Part shown: piece after piece, positions 25,222-33,466 of the stretch
Position numbering within the stretch: the stretch's first letter is position 1
Layout: each line of letters opens with the position of its first letter
Assembly: GCA_002383165.1 (NCBI GenBank)
Contig: DFXK01000011.1
Coordinates: 314,312 to 378,311 of the forward strand
Direction: 5' to 3'
From: Flavobacteriales bacterium UBA4110
GTDB lineage: Bacteria > Bacteroidota > Bacteroidia > Flavobacteriales > Weeksellaceae
Length of the DNA: 64,000 nucleotides
The notes under the pieces: model-generated
The model's input: the letters and a program-made list of their open reading frames with translations, nothing else
The model's database searches: none
What the model was told of the DNA's origin: nothing
Program-made: the position numbers and the translations under genes

Positions 25222-26214
25222 TTATCTTTTAAACTTAAAAGTGGCCTGAGGGTCAGGTGAATTGATCTTCGCACTGTCTCTTCTGGTTTTTTCTGCGGCT
25301 TTTTCCATATCACGCTGATTTTTTTCCTGAGCCATTTCATTTTTTTCATTTTCCTTAGCCTGAGCGTTTTTTACTTTTGCTTCGTATTCAGCTTTTCTTT
25401 TTTCTACTTCTTCCTGAACTTTTGCAAATTTTACTTTCTCAGTTTCCAGTTTAGTATAAAGATCATTTGCTGTTTTTGCAGCTTCGCTGTCTGGCAGCTC
25501 ATTAGAAATTTTTTTTGCATAAGCAGCTGCAGCATCCAGACGTTCTTTTTTAAGATCATAAACCGAATTAAGAGCAAGCTCATACTTGGATTTCAATATG
25601 ATATCATAGATTTTCGGTCTTAGCTTAGTGGCCGGAAAATCCTCAAGAACATTTTCAAAAGCTACTATTGCAGCTTTGTATTCTGCCATTTTATAATATT
25701 GTTTTGCATTTTCAAATGCTTTGAACTCCAGTTTGTAACCCAGTTCATCAATCATCTGATTAATGTTTTTTGAACGTTCGGAATCCGGATATTCATTGAT
25801 GAAGTTCTGAAGTTCTGTAATGGCAGATTCCGTATTGCTCTGATCCAAGTTGTAATCCAAAGATCCTTCATAATAGCAAAGTGCAGAGAAATAAGCAGCT
25901 TCTTCTTTTCTCGGATCCTGAGGAAAACTGATGGCGAAGTTCTTGAACTGGTTTGCAGCTAGTCTATAATTTTTGTCATAATAATTAGCATAAGCAGAAT
26001 TAAAGATAACATTGGGCGCATCATCCGTCCCGGCTACTAAATTTGGCAATCTGTCATATAAAGCAAGCGCATCGCTCCATTTCTTTTTTGCAAATTTTTC
26101 ATTGGCTACCTTCAGGATAAAATCCTTATCGGCACTTTTCATCGCCCTATCCATTTCTGTCTTGCAGGAAAGCAACACCACCGACAGCATCAGCAAACTA
26201 ATATATTTCTTCAT
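25222..26214 (-). CDS. bamD: Outer membrane assembly lipoprotein BamD
   Basis: Lipoprotein of the BAM complex, which folds beta-barrel proteins into the outer membrane. The signal peptide ends in lipobox L-L-S-C (cysteine about 17), followed by tetratricopeptide-like helical repeats to about residue 240 (A-L-A-L-Y-D-R-L, N-S-A-Y-A-N-Y, A-Y-F-S-A-L-C-Y). The C-terminal 80 residues form a long, highly charged Lys/Glu/Gln helix, making the protein (330 residues) longer than in proteobacteria. First gene of the minus-strand block. Confidence 0.9.
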   Translation of the reverse strand: MKKYISLLMLSVVLLSCKTEMDRAMKSADKDFILKVANEKFAKKKWSDALALYDRLPNLVAGTDDAPNVIFNSAYANYYDKNYRLAANQFKNFAISFPQDPRKEEAAYFSALCYYEGSLDYNLDQSNTESAITELQNFINEYPDSERSKNINQMIDELGYKLEFKAFENAKQYYKMAEYKAAIVAFENVLEDFPATKLRPKIYDIILKSKYELALNSVYDLKKERLDAAAAYAKKISNELPDSEAAKTANDLYTKLETEKVKFAKVQEEVEKRKAEYEAKVKNAQAKENEKNEMAQEKNQRDMEKAAEKTRRDSAKINSPDPQATFKFKR

Positions 26215-26261
26215 AACGATTGTCAGAATATTCTTAACAGTTGAATATTATTAATAATCTG

Positions 26262-26269
26262 CAAAAATA
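26262..26269 (-). promoter_or_regulatory. -7 promoter element of the bamD block
   Basis: On the minus strand the sequence reads tatttttg, matching TAnnTTTG, about 47 bases upstream of bamD. It is divergent from the lepA promoter. Confidence 0.5.
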
Positions 26270-26366
26270 AAACTTTTTTCATCAATCTCTTTTTTTTATG
26301 AAAGATTAACGTTTGTCTTTGACAAATATGAGTTTTATGTGATGAATGGAAATATTTTTTTTGTTA

Positions 26367-26400
26367 GCAATCATCTAACATCCAGCATCCAACTTCTTAC
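26367..26400 (+). repeat. Half-element of heptad repeats before lepA
   Basis: Four consecutive 7-mers of one pattern (atctaac, atccagc, atccaac, ttcttac). They resemble the right arm of the elements at 7868-7896 and 35396-35425, but I see no matching left arm here. It lies between the divergent bamD and lepA promoters. Confidence 0.5.
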
Positions 26401-26409
26401 AAAAAAATG

Positions 26410-26417
26410 TATTTTTG
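26410..26417 (+). promoter_or_regulatory. -7 promoter element of lepA
   Basis: tatttttg matches TAnnTTTG, 19 bases before the ATG. Confidence 0.5.
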
Positions 26418-26436
26418 CAAATTACAAGAATTATAA

Positions 26437-28233
26437 ATGAAGAATATCAGGAATTTCTGCATCATTGCGCATATCGACCACGGTAAGAGTACATTGGCAG
26501 ATCGTCTTTTAGAATATACAAACACTGTTAGTCAAAGGGAATTGCAATCGCAAACCTTAGACGATATGGATCTTGAGAAAGAACGAGGAATCACCATCAA
26601 GTCTCACGCGATTCAAATGGATTACGAATATAAAGGAGAAAAATTTGTTCTTAATCTAATTGATACACCAGGACACGTTGACTTCTCTTACGAAGTTTCC
26701 CGTTCTATCGCTGCTTGCGAAGGAGCGCTTTTGATTGTTGATGCTGCTCAAAGTATTCAGGCACAAACAATTAGTAATTTATATCTGGCATTAGAGAATG
26801 ATTTAACAATTATTCCAATTCTGAATAAAATTGACCTTCCTTCTGCAAACCCAGAAGAAGTAACTGACGAAATTATGAATCTTATCGGTTGCGAATATGA
26901 AGATGTTTTGAGAGTGTCTGGAAAAACAGGAGAAGGTGTTCATAATTTGTTGGAACAAATCGTGGAAAGAATTCCGGCACCGGTTGGTGATCCAGATGCG
27001 CCGCTTCAAGCTTTGATTTTTGACTCTGTTTATAATCCGTTTAGAGGGATTGAAGCTTATTTCAAAGTTGTTAACGGAAGCATTACTAAAAACGAGAAAA
27101 TCAAATTTTTCGCTACAGGTAAAGAATATGGTGCTGATGAAGTTGGTACTTTGAAATTGAAACAAGTTCCAAAGAAAACTGTGGAATGTGGCGATGTAGG
27201 TTATTTGGTTTCCGGTATCAAAGATGCTCGTGAAGTAAAAGTTGGAGATACAATCACATCTTTTAACAAGCCTGCAGCGGCGCCGATTGAAGGTTTTGAA
27301 GAAGTAAAACCAATGGTTTTTGCGGGGATTTATCCAATTGATTCTGAGGATTTTGAAGAATTAAGATTCTCTCTTGAAAAATTAAGACTGAATGACGCTT
27401 CTTTGGTTTTCGAACCGGAAAGTTCAGCCGCACTAGGTTTTGGTTTCCGATGCGGATTCTTAGGAATGTTGCATATGGAAATTGTTCAGGAACGTTTGGA
27501 CAGAGAATTCAATATGAATGTGATTACGACAGTTCCAAACGTATCTTATTTTGGATATTCTAAAAAAGAACCGGAAGTTCCAATCCTAATCAACAACCCA
27601 TCGGAAATGATGGATCCGTCCATAATGGATCGTGTGGAAGAGCCGTTTATCAAAGCTTCTATCATTACAAAATCAGATTTTGTGGGTGCTGTAATGACAC
27701 TTTGTATCGAAAAGCGTGGTGAGATTGTAAATCAGAGTTACCTCACATCGGACAGAGTTGAATTAATTTTCAATATGCCTTTGGCTGAGGTTGTTTTCGA
27801 TTTCTATGACAGATTGAAATCTATTTCCAAAGGTTATGCGTCTTTTGATTATCATCCAATTGGTTTCCGAGCTTCTAAGTTGGTGAAAATGGATATCTTG
27901 ATTAATGGCGATATGGTAGATGCTTTATCTTCATTGATTCACGATTCCAACGCATATCACATCGGTAAAAAAATGTGTGAAAAACTTCGTGAATTGATTC
28001 CGAGACAACAGTTTGATATTGCAGTTCAGGCAGCTTTAGGAACGAAAGTAATTGCTAGAGAAACCATCAAAGCTTTAAGAAAAGACGTTACCGCAAAATG
28101 TTACGGGGGTGATATTTCCAGAAAACGTAAACTTCTTGAAAAACAGAAAGAAGGTAAAAAGAAAATGAAGCAAATTGGTCGTGTAGAAGTGCCGCAATCA
28201 GCGTTTATGGCTGTTTTGAAGCTTAACGATTAG
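26437..28233 (+). CDS. lepA: Elongation factor 4 (LepA)
   Basis: Translational GTPase thought to act in ribosome back-translocation or 30S biogenesis. The 598-residue length matches the family (599 in E. coli). G1 is A-H-I-D-H-G-K-S-T at about 11-19, G3 D-T-P-G-H-V-D-F, and G4 N-K-I-D-L-P. The LepA-specific C-terminal domain is visible (A-K-C-Y-G-G-D-I-S-R-K-R-K-L-L-E-K-Q). Single gene with its own promoter and terminator. Confidence 0.97.
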   Translation: MKNIRNFCIIAHIDHGKSTLADRLLEYTNTVSQRELQSQTLDDMDLEKERGITIKSHAIQMDYEYKGEKFVLNLIDTPGHVDFSYEVSRSIAACEGALLIVDAAQSIQAQTISNLYLALENDLTIIPILNKIDLPSANPEEVTDEIMNLIGCEYEDVLRVSGKTGEGVHNLLEQIVERIPAPVGDPDAPLQALIFDSVYNPFRGIEAYFKVVNGSITKNEKIKFFATGKEYGADEVGTLKLKQVPKKTVECGDVGYLVSGIKDAREVKVGDTITSFNKPAAAPIEGFEEVKPMVFAGIYPIDSEDFEELRFSLEKLRLNDASLVFEPESSAALGFGFRCGFLGMLHMEIVQERLDREFNMNVITTVPNVSYFGYSKKEPEVPILINNPSEMMDPSIMDRVEEPFIKASIITKSDFVGAVMTLCIEKRGEIVNQSYLTSDRVELIFNMPLAEVVFDFYDRLKSISKGYASFDYHPIGFRASKLVKMDILINGDMVDALSSLIHDSNAYHIGKKMCEKLRELIPRQQFDIAVQAALGTKVIARETIKALRKDVTAKCYGGDISRKRKLLEKQKEGKKKMKQIGRVEVPQSAFMAVLKLND

Positions 28234-28258
28234 AACTAACTCAATTTTTAATAAATAT

Positions 28259-28287
28259 AATCCACAGTTTTTTCTGTGGATTTTTTA
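28259..28287 (+). terminator. Intrinsic terminator after lepA
   Basis: A 9-bp stem (aatccacag / ctgtggatt) with a T6 loop and trailing T run. Confidence 0.88.
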
Positions 28288-28307
28288 TTTCATAAAACTG
28301 AGTTTTC

Positions 28308-28315
28308 TACATTTG
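28308..28315 (+). promoter_or_regulatory. -7 promoter element of the M14 peptidase gene
   Basis: tacatttg matches TAnnTTTG and lies 4 bases before the ATG, so the transcript is probably leaderless. Confidence 0.45.
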
Positions 28316-28319
28316 TACT

Positions 28320-30032
28320 ATGAAAAATCTCTCCATCTTATTCATCCTCATTTCTGTTTTTGGTTATTCTCAAATTCTCACACCTTACGAAAAAGGCAAT
28401 GGTAATCAAACCACAACTTTTGATGAGATGCGAAAATTCTATCAGGAATTATCAAAACAATATCCATCAATCAGTTACGAAACAAAAGGCGAAGATGACA
28501 ACGGCGCTCCAATCGATGTGGTGATTTTCAATCCGACAAAACAAAGTTTCGAGGAAGCGAGAAAAGGAAAGTCGGTTTTGTTTGTGAACAATGGGATTCA
28601 TCCAGGAGAACCAGACGGAATTGATGCAACGATGATGTTAATGAGAGACTTGGCAACTGGAAAAGTCAATACACCAAAGAATGTAATTTTCGCAGCCATT
28701 GCAAGTTACAATATCAGCGGAATGATGAACCGAGGAAGCTTTTCCAGAGCTAATCAAAATGGTCCGGAAGAATATGGTTTTCGTGGAAATGCTCGAAATT
28801 ATGATTTAAATAGAGATTTCATCAAGACAGATTCAAAAAATTCCAGAAGTTTTCAGCAGATTTTCCAATGGCTGAAACCGGATGTTTTTATTGATAATCA
28901 CGTCAGCAACGGTGCAGATTATCAATATACTTTCACTTATATTTCGACCAATAAAGAACGTTTGGGAACTATTTTAGGAAATTATTTCAATGATGAAATG
29001 CAGAAAACACTTTTGAAAAATATGGAGAAAAAAGGCGTCATTTCTGTTCCTTATGTCAACATTCACGGCGATGTTCCGGACGGAGGTTTTCCCGCTTTTG
29101 TGGATTCGCCAAGATATGCGACGGGTTACACGACTTTATTCAATTCCATCGGGACGGTTGTGGAAACGCATATGCTGAAACCTTACAAAGACCGAGTGAA
29201 AGTGACTTATGATTATATGGTTGACAACCTGAATTACATCGATGAAAATTATAAAACCATTCAGCAGAAACGAGCCGAAAATCTAAAACAATACAAAGTC
29301 GGGAACCGATATGCTCTGGCTTGGAAACTCGATTCTACAAAATATGAAACGATTGATTTCAAAGGTTTTGAAGCGAAATATAAACCAAGCGATGTATCCG
29401 GAAAAACCAGACTTTGGTACGACAGAAACGCCAAGTTTTCAAAGCCTGTCAAATTCTATAATACTTATGTTCCGGCAAAAGAAATCACGATTCCAAAATA
29501 TTACGTCATTCCACAATCCGAATGGAAAATCATCGATTTGTTGAAACTTAATCAAATCAAAATGATTCCAATCAAACAGGATTCTACGATTACAGTTGAA
29601 CAATACAGAATCAAAGATTTCAAAACCGTTCCCAATCCTTACGAAGGTCATTATCTACATTACGACACATTTGTGACCAAAGAATCAGGTAAAACCAAAT
29701 TCAGAGCGGGTGATTTCCTTGTACCGCTAAATCAAGGCGGCGTCAAGTTTTTGTTAGAAACTTTGGAGCCGGAAGCGGTGGATTCTTACTTCAACTGGAA
29801 TTTCTTCGATGCAATTTTGGGTCAGAAAGAATATTATTCGGCTTATGTTTTCGAAGATACAGCGGCAAAACTTCTAAGGGAAAACAAAGCTTTGAAAACT
29901 GCTTTCGAAATGGAAAAATCCATTAATCCAAAGTTTGCAGAAGACGGACAAGCGCAGTTGGATTGGGTTTATAAACATTCAGACTATTACGAGAAAACGC
30001 ATCGTCTTTATCCGGTTTTTAGGATTAATTAA
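28320..30032 (+). CDS. M14-family zinc carboxypeptidase-like protein, exported
   Basis: A 570-residue protein with a signal peptide (about 1-18, ending G-Y-S-Q). H-P-G-E-P-D-G at about 97-103 supplies the H-x-x-E zinc ligands of M14 peptidases; D-N-H-V-S-N-G near 197 would give the third histidine. The remainder, to R-I-N, includes R-N-Y-D-L-N-R-D-F, a substrate-binding-like motif. Substrate is unknown, probably peptides in the periplasm or outside. It stands alone, facing the xylanase gene. Confidence 0.85.
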   Translation: MKNLSILFILISVFGYSQILTPYEKGNGNQTTTFDEMRKFYQELSKQYPSISYETKGEDDNGAPIDVVIFNPTKQSFEEARKGKSVLFVNNGIHPGEPDGIDATMMLMRDLATGKVNTPKNVIFAAIASYNISGMMNRGSFSRANQNGPEEYGFRGNARNYDLNRDFIKTDSKNSRSFQQIFQWLKPDVFIDNHVSNGADYQYTFTYISTNKERLGTILGNYFNDEMQKTLLKNMEKKGVISVPYVNIHGDVPDGGFPAFVDSPRYATGYTTLFNSIGTVVETHMLKPYKDRVKVTYDYMVDNLNYIDENYKTIQQKRAENLKQYKVGNRYALAWKLDSTKYETIDFKGFEAKYKPSDVSGKTRLWYDRNAKFSKPVKFYNTYVPAKEITIPKYYVIPQSEWKIIDLLKLNQIKMIPIKQDSTITVEQYRIKDFKTVPNPYEGHYLHYDTFVTKESGKTKFRAGDFLVPLNQGGVKFLLETLEPEAVDSYFNWNFFDAILGQKEYYSAYVFEDTAAKLLRENKALKTAFEMEKSINPKFAEDGQAQLDWVYKHSDYYEKTHRLYPVFRIN

Positions 30033-30036
30033 ATTA

Positions 30037-30109
30037 TTCTCTCGCAGATTAAGCTGATTGGCAAATTAATATTGTTTAAAATCTGCTCAATCTGCCAAAT
30101 CAGCGAGAA
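30037..30109 (+). repeat. Nonamer-repeat inverted element between convergent genes
   Basis: Left arm about 30039-30066 (gcagattaa, gctgattgg; 9-base period) and right arm about 30080-30109 (atctgctca, atctgccaa, atcagcgag). ctcgc at the outer left pairs with gcgag at the outer right. The first 20 positions agree at about 16, with the differing bases again at fixed places in the unit. It fills the whole gap between the M14 peptidase and the xylanase and could also stop transcription in both directions. Confidence 0.65.
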
Positions 30110-30116
30110 ATGAAAT

Positions 30117-31244
30117 CTATTTCTTAAGAAGATCAATCACCTTTTGCAACGCTTTTTTAGGATTTCCATTTCTGTCCCAAAGTAATGGGTAATTGGTTCT
30201 TCCAGGGATTGGATAATCGTTTTTCCAAGACATCTCGTCCTTCATTCCCCACGTTGTAACGCGGTCCAGTTTATTTCTTTTTTTTGTAGAAAATTTGAAA
30301 CAATTCTGCATATCGATAGGCTAGTTGTTCATCCACATCTTTTGGCAATCCATTGATGTAAGGGTCAAGATAAGTTTTGAATTCCTCATTCTGAAACTGC
30401 TTGTGCGTAAAAGCCTGACCAATGATTTGTCCTTCTTTCGTTACAGGCAAAACATCCACATCGATTTCCGTAATCATCACTTTGATTCCGCAGGCTGAGT
30501 AAGCATCGATAGCATCTTCGATATATTGATTTTTTGGATAATTCAATCCCCAATGACCTTGGATTCCGATGCCGTCAATTCGGATTCCGTTGGCTTGTAG
30601 CATTTTTACCATTCGTACAATGCCTTTCACTTTTTCTGGTCGCCACGCGTTGAAATCGTTATAATATAATTCTGTATTAGGAGAATATTTGGCCGCATAT
30701 TGGAAAGACAATCTCATCAGTTCAACGCCATCACCAATACCTTTTACCCAACCTTCGTTTCGGTAGCTGCCATCATCATCAATCACTTCATTCACAACAT
30801 CCCAAGCTTGCAATTTTCCGGCATATCGGCTTGCAACCAATTTGATATGGTCGTGCAGACGTTCTTTGGTTTGCTCTTTGGTTTTTTGAGTTCCATCTTC
30901 ATTTTTAAAGAACCAGTCCGGTGTTTGATTTTTCCAAACCAAAGTATGCCCAACGATAAACATCTTATTTTTCAAACCAAATTCCACAAAAGCATCCGCC
31001 TGCGAAAAATCGAATTTACCCGGAAGTGGATTCACTACTTCGGCTTTCATACAGTTTTCCGGCGTAATGGTGTTAAAATGCTCCAGAACAATGGCTTGTT
31101 GCTTTTTATCTTTTCCGCTCACAATATCGTTGTTCACTGCTGTTCCGATTTTGAACGCTTTGGAATAAGCCTCTTTGAATTTAACATTCTGAGAAAAACT
31201 AACGGAAGAAATTAAAACACTAATATGATAAGGCATTGTCTCAT
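30117..31244 (-). pseudogene. GH10 endo-1,4-beta-xylanase with two frameshifts
   Basis: Hydrolyses internal beta-1,4-xylan bonds when intact. The core ORF (30271-31236) has the GH10 acid/base motif W-D-V-V-N-E-V and the nucleophile region M-I-T-E-I-D-V-D. Its end (F-Y-K-K-K-K then stop) is shifted relative to the true C-terminus: removing one base of the A8 run at 30278-30285 joins it to N-K-L-D-R-V-T-T-W-G-M-K-D ... G-N-P-K-K-A-L-Q, the usual GH10 end. At the 5' end, the ATG at 31244 starts M-R-Q-C-L-I-I-L-V-F, which meets L-I-S-S-V-S-F-S-Q only if a base is added to the four-base run at 31214-31217; joined, they form a regular signal peptide. Either decaying gene or sequence errors in homopolymers. 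Confidence 0.85.
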
Positions 31245-31496
31245 AAACTCGAAAGTTGATTTAGCTAAATATAGAAAATTATAATAAATGCAAAACGGAT
31301 ATTAGTTTCAAATATTAAAATTGATGATGATGCTTGTAAAGCCAATTTTGTGAAGCTTTTTAACAATCCGTCAACGATTTCCAGATTTCTAAACCCGTCA
31401 TTAATGACTAAATAATTTTCGCGATGAGCTGTGCTAAGTTTATGCTGAGGTAATTTCTTTTTTGTAAATTTTATGTTAAGCCTTGAGTGCAGAGTT

Positions 31497-31540
31497 ATCA
31501 TTCCGTATGAATCTAAATGCCGGGATTCCTACGGAATGAT
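31497..31540 (-). repeat. Hairpin repeat downstream of the BspA-like gene
   Basis: atcattccgta at 31497-31507 and tacggaatgat at 31530-31540 are perfect inverted 11-mers; gaatc (31509-31513) and gattc (31524-31528) extend the stem inward. No T run follows on the minus strand, so it is not a classic terminator. The rest of the 31245-31551 gap has no gene I can support. Confidence 0.7.
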
Positions 31541-31551
31541 AAAAGTTTCTC

Positions 31552-33054
31552 TTATTCCTTCACAATCTTCCTGCTCACAGTTCCCCCTGATTTGGTAACC
31601 GCAGAGATTACATAAACTCCTTTTGCAAGATTTGCAAAATTTACGGATTTTCCATTAGCAGAAATTTGTGTTACAATTTTTCCGGAAAGGTCCGTTATTT
31701 TGATATTTGAAACTTCTTCTGAAAAATTGAGAATATCTTTTACAGGATTGGGATAGAGTAGAATTCCTCTGTTTTCAATATCGGTTGCAGCCAGTGAGCT
31801 ATTACAAGTTTCAGAATAAAGATCCTCACTAATAAACCATCCTTTGTTATTTATAAGTACATCTCTATATATTTGTCCATCTGTGCCATATCTGACGCCT
31901 TGAGCGCTTAGGCGCTGATCATTGGGTGTGTCTGGATTTTGTGCCCATCCTTTAAATGTTTTCATATAATTTTGACAATCCATAGAACTATTAGAAAAAA
32001 TACCTTGAAGAGAAGATGCGCCAAATTGACTATCAGTAGTATTTATGCTTTTAATATTCCAGTTTCCCAAATCTTGATTGAAAGAAGTATTACCAAACAT
32101 ATAACTCATATTTTTCACCTTTTCTACGTTCCAATTTGCAAGCGGTTGATTAAAAGATTCTGCTAACAAAAACATTGCAGTCATCATTTCAACATTGCCA
32201 ACATCCCAATTTCCAATAGGTTGGTTGAAAGCTGTTAAATAAAACATCAGCGACATGTCGGTTACATTACTTACGTCCCAACTGTCAATAGGTTGATTAA
32301 ATAAGTATGATTGAGAAAACATATGAGACATATTGGTGACATTACTTACATTCCAATTTCCAACTGGTTGGTTGAATGAACTTGCAGATTCAAACATTGA
32401 ATACATACTTGTAACATTGGAAGTGTCCCAATTTCCAATATGTTGGTTGAAAGAGGACGCTCCCTTAAACATCGAAGACATATTATTAACTTTGCTTACA
32501 TCCCAATTCCCAATATTTTGATTGAATTGTGAGCAATTTATGAACATACCTGTCATGTCAGTAACGTTAGACGTATTCCAACTGTTCATACCAGGAATTG
32601 ATGTCAGAGCAGAGCATTGATTAAACATATAGTACATACTGGTTATATTGGAAAAATTCGGAATATCTGTTGCGGTGATTTTTAGATAGTAACAACCTGA
32701 AAACATATATTGCAAATTAGTATTCCAGTTCACATCTCCCCATTGGCTAAGTTCGATTAATTTATAATTACCACTATTAAATTTAAAAAACCCAGCTGGT
32801 TTTATAGAAACTACATATTCTCCAATTTGTGGAAAATCAATTGTAGTTATTCCATCATTTCCGCTGCCACTTCCTGTGACAGAAGCATCATCGGCTTTTA
32901 TGTAAGTGTAGGTGTATGCACCTTCTGTGTAAATCGTTATTTCCTTGGAGTTAACATTGTTAATCTTGGTATTCCATTTGGTAATTATCGGTCTTTGTGC
33001 ATTCATCAATGTATTGACAATCAGCAAAAAACCGAAAAGCAGGAGTTTTCTCAT
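31552..33054 (-). CDS. BspA-like (DUF285) repeat surface protein with T9SS type A sorting domain
   Basis: A 500-residue secreted protein. Signal peptide about 1-19 (ends N-A-Q). Residues about 120-370 are some nine DUF285 repeats of about 24-26 residues with the core W-D-V-S-N-V-T-x-M-x-x-M-F, the leucine-rich-repeat-like module found in BspA adhesins. The last 75 residues (L-Y-P-N-P-V-K-D-I-L, G-V-Y-V-I-S-A-V) are a type A sorting domain, so the protein should reach the surface via the type IX system. A role in adhesion is likely by family, not shown. The tandem repeats also make the DNA repetitive. Confidence 0.9.
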   Translation of the reverse strand: MRKLLLFGFLLIVNTLMNAQRPIITKWNTKINNVNSKEITIYTEGAYTYTYIKADDASVTGSGSGNDGITTIDFPQIGEYVVSIKPAGFFKFNSGNYKLIELSQWGDVNWNTNLQYMFSGCYYLKITATDIPNFSNITSMYYMFNQCSALTSIPGMNSWNTSNVTDMTGMFINCSQFNQNIGNWDVSKVNNMSSMFKGASSFNQHIGNWDTSNVTSMYSMFESASSFNQPVGNWNVSNVTNMSHMFSQSYLFNQPIDSWDVSNVTDMSLMFYLTAFNQPIGNWDVGNVEMMTAMFLLAESFNQPLANWNVEKVKNMSYMFGNTSFNQDLGNWNIKSINTTDSQFGASSLQGIFSNSSMDCQNYMKTFKGWAQNPDTPNDQRLSAQGVRYGTDGQIYRDVLINNKGWFISEDLYSETCNSSLAATDIENRGILLYPNPVKDILNFSEEVSNIKITDLSGKIVTQISANGKSVNFANLAKGVYVISAVTKSGGTVSRKIVKE

Positions 33055-33174
33055 AGTTATAATTATTAAAAAAGTTATTAATTCTTTGTAATTATATTCG
33101 GCAGAAAAAAGAAAACGTGAAGTATAGAAACAAAAAACAGCGTATCTAATTCACGCTACCAAACGTGGCTCTGT

Positions 33175-33257
33175 AAAATTTCAAATACAAAACAACGGAA
33201 AAGATACGCCTATCAGGCGCACTTTTAGAATCCGTCTTGTTTTGTATTTGAAATTTT
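33175..33257. repeat. Long perfect inverted repeat in the 33055-33466 gap
   Basis: A 21-base sequence (33175-33195, core caaatacaaaac) recurs as an exact inverted copy at 33237-33257. The inner flanks cgg / ccg extend the stem with a small bulge, and the loop contains a small palindrome, cgcctatcaggcg (33208-33220). This is not built of heptads and is unlike the other elements. No ORF lies in the gap. Confidence 0.75.
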
Positions 33258-33393
33258 CCAGATTTCGTTCGGCAAGACTTTTTAAAGTAACGTATATTTT
33301 ATAGCTATTGCTTCTAAAAACAATGCATACTCAAATGTAGAAATATTTTTGATACGGCAAGAAAAAAATAATATGTTTAGTCTGCGTCTCAAC

Positions 33394-33423
33394 TTGTCAT
33401 TCAACAAAAACTTAGTATTTTTG
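33394..33423 (+). promoter_or_regulatory. Promoter of the M1 peptidase gene
   Basis: ttg at 33394-33396 and tatttttg at 33416-33423, 19 bases apart, fit the Bacteroidota -33/-7 consensus (TTG and TAnnTTTG). The ATG is at 33467. Confidence 0.55.
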
Positions 33424-33466
33424 GTAAAATTATTATAACAAACCTTTTAGGTTTAATCATAAATCT

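Noticed and set aside
30278..30285. Programmed slippage at the A8 run of the xylanase gene
   Set aside because: A8 could slip, but the second break near the start argues for decay or error, and no family precedent is known to me.
31265..31501. Minus-strand ORF of 78 codons
   Set aside because: No recognisable domain and no ribosome-binding or promoter signal; I only mention it as a possible relic.
31900..32650. Regular DNA repeats that could suggest a CRISPR array
   Set aside because: They lie in frame inside the BspA-like protein and encode the DUF285 modules.
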